From contig PWMM01000262.1 of NCBI GenBank assembly GCA_003558195.1, forward strand, positions 1 through 6,715: a stretch of DNA of 6,715 nt, read 5' to 3'. The DNA comes from Syntrophomonadaceae bacterium. GTDB lineage: Bacteria; Bacillota; Dethiobacteria; DTU022. Positions 4,964 to 6,715 of this stretch are shown piece by piece. The position numbers were made by a program, and so were the translations under genes. The first letter of the stretch is position 1; each line of letters opens with the position of its first letter. The notes below the pieces were generated by a model. That model saw only the letters and a list, made by a program, of their open reading frames with translations. It did no database searches and was not told the DNA's origin.

Positions 4964-5912
4964 CAGAGAGCAACCCGGCTGGTATTACCGCCTAAGCCAG
5001 TATTTCCGCCGCAAATTTGGCCACCCTGTTCATAAGATTCCTCTTGATGCTGGCCTTTCCTGCCCAAACCGGGATGGCACTATTGGAAGAGGGGGCTGCA
5101 GTTACTGTTACAATCCTTCCTTTTCTCCAAATATCAACAATATAAATAACCCTGCTGACCCTTTATCAATTAATGAGCAGCTCCAAAGAGGGATGAAAAA
5201 AAGAAGCGAAGCCAAGTATTTAGCTTATTTCCAGTCATATACCAATACTTACGCCCCTTTAAACCAGTTAAAAGAATTATATGATGAAGCCCTTGGCAAT
5301 CCGGCAGTGATCGGTTTAAGCATAGCTACCCGGCCGGATTGCATAACAGAAGAAATTCTGGAGCTAATAGAAAAATATGCCAAGGGTTGCCATGTTTGGG
5401 TAGAATACGGTCTCCAATCGGCACACGACCGAACCCTGAACCAGATCAACCGGGGCCATGATGCTGCTTCATTTGAAAGCGCGGTAAAAATAACCCGGGG
5501 CAGGAATATTTCTATCTGTGCCCACATTATTCTCGGCCTGCCTGGTGAAACTAGAGCTATGATCATGGAAACTATCTCATTTCTTAATCATCTTGGCGTT
5601 GACGGGGTTAAGTTCCATCACCTCCAAATCATCACAGGCACTCCACTAGCCGGCCAATATGCCAGGGGAGAGCTGTCTGTATATGAAAAAGAAGAAGACT
5701 ATATCCCCATTCTGTGTGACTGCCTGGAACACCTTGCTCCCCATGTTGTGATCCACCGCCTGGCCAGCCAGGCCACTTCAAAAGATCTGCTCATCGCCCC
5801 GCACTGGACCATGGGAGCAGGCCAGATAGCCTCCCTGGTTGAGTCTGAACTAAAAAAACGTGGCACCTACCAAGGATACCGCACTTCAAAAGCTTCAGAT
5901 CAACCCGGTTAA
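4947..5912 (+). CDS. mnmL: YtqA/YhcC-type radical SAM protein, probable MnmL of the mnm5U34 tRNA pathway
   Basis: The protein has 321 residues. C39, C51 and C54 (CPNRDG...GGCSYC, spacing Cx11Cx2C) would hold the radical SAM [4Fe-4S] cluster. Later family blocks include YFQSYTNTYAP (94-103), GLSIATRPD (123-131), EYGLQSAHD (153-161), the SAM-domain strand CAHIILGLPGE (191-201) and the C-terminal HRLASQA...APHWTMGAG. These place it in the YhcC/YtqA group. Bacillus subtilis YtqA, renamed MnmL, acts in forming mnm5s2U34 from the cmnm5 product in bacteria without MnmC, together with the methylase MnmM. Here the gene overlaps mnmG, whose enzyme makes that substrate, by 17 bases; this context favours the MnmL role over E. 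coli YhcC, whose role is unclear. An mnmM gene is not in the window. The family call is sure; the specific function is inferred. Confidence 0.82.
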   Translation: MGVHIDREQPGWYYRLSQYFRRKFGHPVHKIPLDAGLSCPNRDGTIGRGGCSYCYNPSFSPNINNINNPADPLSINEQLQRGMKKRSEAKYLAYFQSYTNTYAPLNQLKELYDEALGNPAVIGLSIATRPDCITEEILELIEKYAKGCHVWVEYGLQSAHDRTLNQINRGHDAASFESAVKITRGRNISICAHIILGLPGETRAMIMETISFLNHLGVDGVKFHHLQIITGTPLAGQYARGELSVYEKEEDYIPILCDCLEHLAPHVVIHRLASQATSKDLLIAPHWTMGAGQIASLVESELKKRGTYQGYRTSKASDQPG

Positions 5913-6017
5913 TATTTCGTTACTGCGGCTGAATCGCATCCACTACCTTTGATGATCCTTAGCCAATTTAAAATGAAGCACGGTTGTCTATTCGAGTTAA
6001 ATTTTTAAAACTGCTGC

Positions 6018-6139
6018 CTTTCTATAATTATAGCCTTTAACAAAACCAACTTATTATCCGATCCGGTTAATTCAAAAAAGCTAGTCGTGCCTGGTAGGAG
6101 TTTATTTGTCAAACGTCGAATAAAACAGATTATAGAAAG
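6018..6139. repeat. 11-bp inverted repeat spanning the helicase upstream region
   Basis: CTTTCTATAAT (6018-6028) and ATTATAGAAAG (6129-6139) are exact reverse complements separated by 100 bases. The left arm overlaps the palindrome above, so the ATTATAG unit occurs three times in this gap. The second arm ends about 30 bases before the helicase ATG. The gap 5913-6170 is otherwise without a convincing gene. A possible weak promoter (TTGTCA at 6106-6111 and TATAGA at 6131-6136, spacing 19) overlaps the right arm. Confidence 0.5.
6022..6033. repeat. Perfect 12-bp palindrome CTATAATTATAG flanked by CCTTT repeats
   Basis: The palindrome contains a TATAAT hexamer on each strand and is flanked by CCTTT at 6017-6021 and 6034-6038. 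It lies about 140 bases upstream of the helicase start. It may be an operator or contain a -10 element, but no good -35 box lies at the right distance on the + strand. Confidence 0.5.
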
Positions 6140-6152
6140 CAAACTTATGTTT

Positions 6153-6159
6153 AAGGTGG
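6153..6159 (+). promoter_or_regulatory. Ribosome binding site of the MrfA-type helicase gene
   Basis: AAGGTGG (six of seven bases of AAGGAGG) lies 11 bases before ATG 6171. The alternative in-frame ATG at 6147 has no comparable site upstream, which favours the 6171 start. Confidence 0.6.
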
Positions 6160-6170
6160 ATGCTCACTTA

Positions 6171-6715
6171 ATGACAAAATTAAATAAACTGCTGCAGCAA
6201 TGGAAAGATAATCCCGCTTTTATGAGCAATGTTACACGCTGGGAAATAGTCCCACCCTCAGAGGGCAGTTATGCCGAATTCCCGGAACAGCTCGACTCGC
6301 AGCTAAAAGAAACCCTGGCTACCCGGGGCATTGATAAACTGTACAGCCATCAGGAAAAGGCTATCAGCGCTGCAATCGATAATAAAAATGTGGTAGTAGT
6401 AACTCCTACCGCGTCCGGTAAAACACTCTGTTATAACCTGCCCGTAGTCAGTGCCCTCATTAAAAACCCCTCCAGCCGCGCTCTCTACCTGTTCCCGACC
6501 AAGGCTCTTTCCCAGGACCAGGTCGCCGAGCTCCGGGACCTGACCGGTGGCCTTAACACCAACCTGAACTGCTATACTTATGACGGGGATACTGAACCAG
6601 GCCTGCGCCAGGGCATCAGGCGCAGCGGACATATCGTGGTCACCAACCCGGACATGCTCCATTCAGCCATCCTGCCCCACCACACCAAATGGGTCCAGCT
6701 GTTTCAAAACCTTAA
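6171..6715 (+). CDS. mrfA: MrfA/YprA-type DUF1998 superfamily 2 DNA helicase, N-terminal part (3' truncated)
   Basis: The frame runs off the window after 181 residues. Visible helicase motifs are a Q-motif-like LYSHQEKAI (57-65), Walker A TPTASGKT (78-85), motif Ia LFPTKALSQDQ (107-117) and motif Ib TNPDMLHSAILP (158-169). The wording VVVTPTASGKTLCYNLP and the YTYDGDT block near 135-141 closely resemble Bacillus subtilis YprA (MrfA), a 3'-to-5' DNA helicase that removes mitomycin C adducts with the nuclease MrfB; Hrq1 is a eukaryotic relative. The DEAH-box motif II, the RecA2 domain, the DUF1998 metal-binding C-terminus and any mrfB gene lie beyond the edge. ATG 6171 gives an N-terminus of about the same length as YprA. 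An alternative start at 6147 would add eight residues. The frame is open from 6009. Confidence 0.9.
   Translation, partial: MTKLNKLLQQWKDNPAFMSNVTRWEIVPPSEGSYAEFPEQLDSQLKETLATRGIDKLYSHQEKAISAAIDNKNVVVVTPTASGKTLCYNLPVVSALIKNPSSRALYLFPTKALSQDQVAELRDLTGGLNTNLNCYTYDGDTEPGLRQGIRRSGHIVVTNPDMLHSAILPHHTKWVQLFQNL

Noticed and set aside
5249..5566. Open frame of 105 codons on the - strand
   Set aside because: It is antisense to the radical SAM gene and shows no independent evidence of coding.
6303..6662. Open frame of 119 codons on the - strand
   Set aside because: It is the complement of the helicase gene, whose Walker A and motifs Ia/Ib are clear on the + strand.

Overview
The window looks like an ordinary housekeeping stretch from a low-to-mid GC Gram-positive anaerobe of the Firmicutes, probably class Clostridia. 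The evidence is strong AGGAGG-type ribosome binding sites, consensus sigma-A promoters, a YtqA-type radical SAM gene, a YprA/MrfA-type helicase close to the Bacillus protein, and a probable selenoprotein, a class common in anaerobic Clostridia. No mobile element, CRISPR array, tRNA or rRNA gene was seen.

Layout. (1) Positions 1-466 hold the 3' part of a cation diffusion facilitator (CDF) metal exporter gene on the + strand, followed by a weak intrinsic terminator. (2) A short glutaredoxin-like gene lies on the - strand, convergent with the CDF gene. Its apparent stop is TGA, but the frame continues TGA-AAA-ATA-TAA. A perfect 12-bp hairpin with a GGU loop begins 11 bases after the TGA. I read this TGA as selenocysteine, giving a 72-residue protein ending in Gly4-Sec-Lys-Ile (a 'Uxx-stop' tail), with the hairpin as the bacterial SECIS element. 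This is the most interesting item in the window. (3) Positions 853-1238 are a divergent regulatory region with a consensus-like promoter facing each way, a repeated decamer near each promoter, and a terminator-like hairpin with a T8 tract just before the nadE ribosome binding site. (4) nadE (glutamine-dependent NAD+ synthetase), mnmG (tRNA wobble-uridine modification) and a YtqA/MnmL-type radical SAM gene follow on the + strand; the last two overlap by 17 bases. (5) A non-coding gap of about 260 bases carries a palindrome and an 11-bp inverted repeat. It is followed by the 5' part of a MrfA/YprA-type DNA-repair helicase gene that runs off the window.

How the genes fit together. MnmG, with MnmE encoded elsewhere, makes cmnm5U34 in tRNA. 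MnmL-type radical SAM proteins act on that product on the way to mnm5U in bacteria that lack MnmC, so the overlapping mnmG-mnmL pair reads as two consecutive steps of one pathway. nadE is upstream on the same strand and may be co-transcribed. The glutaredoxin-like selenoprotein is divergently transcribed from nadE and probably serves thiol redox chemistry; its partner is not visible here.
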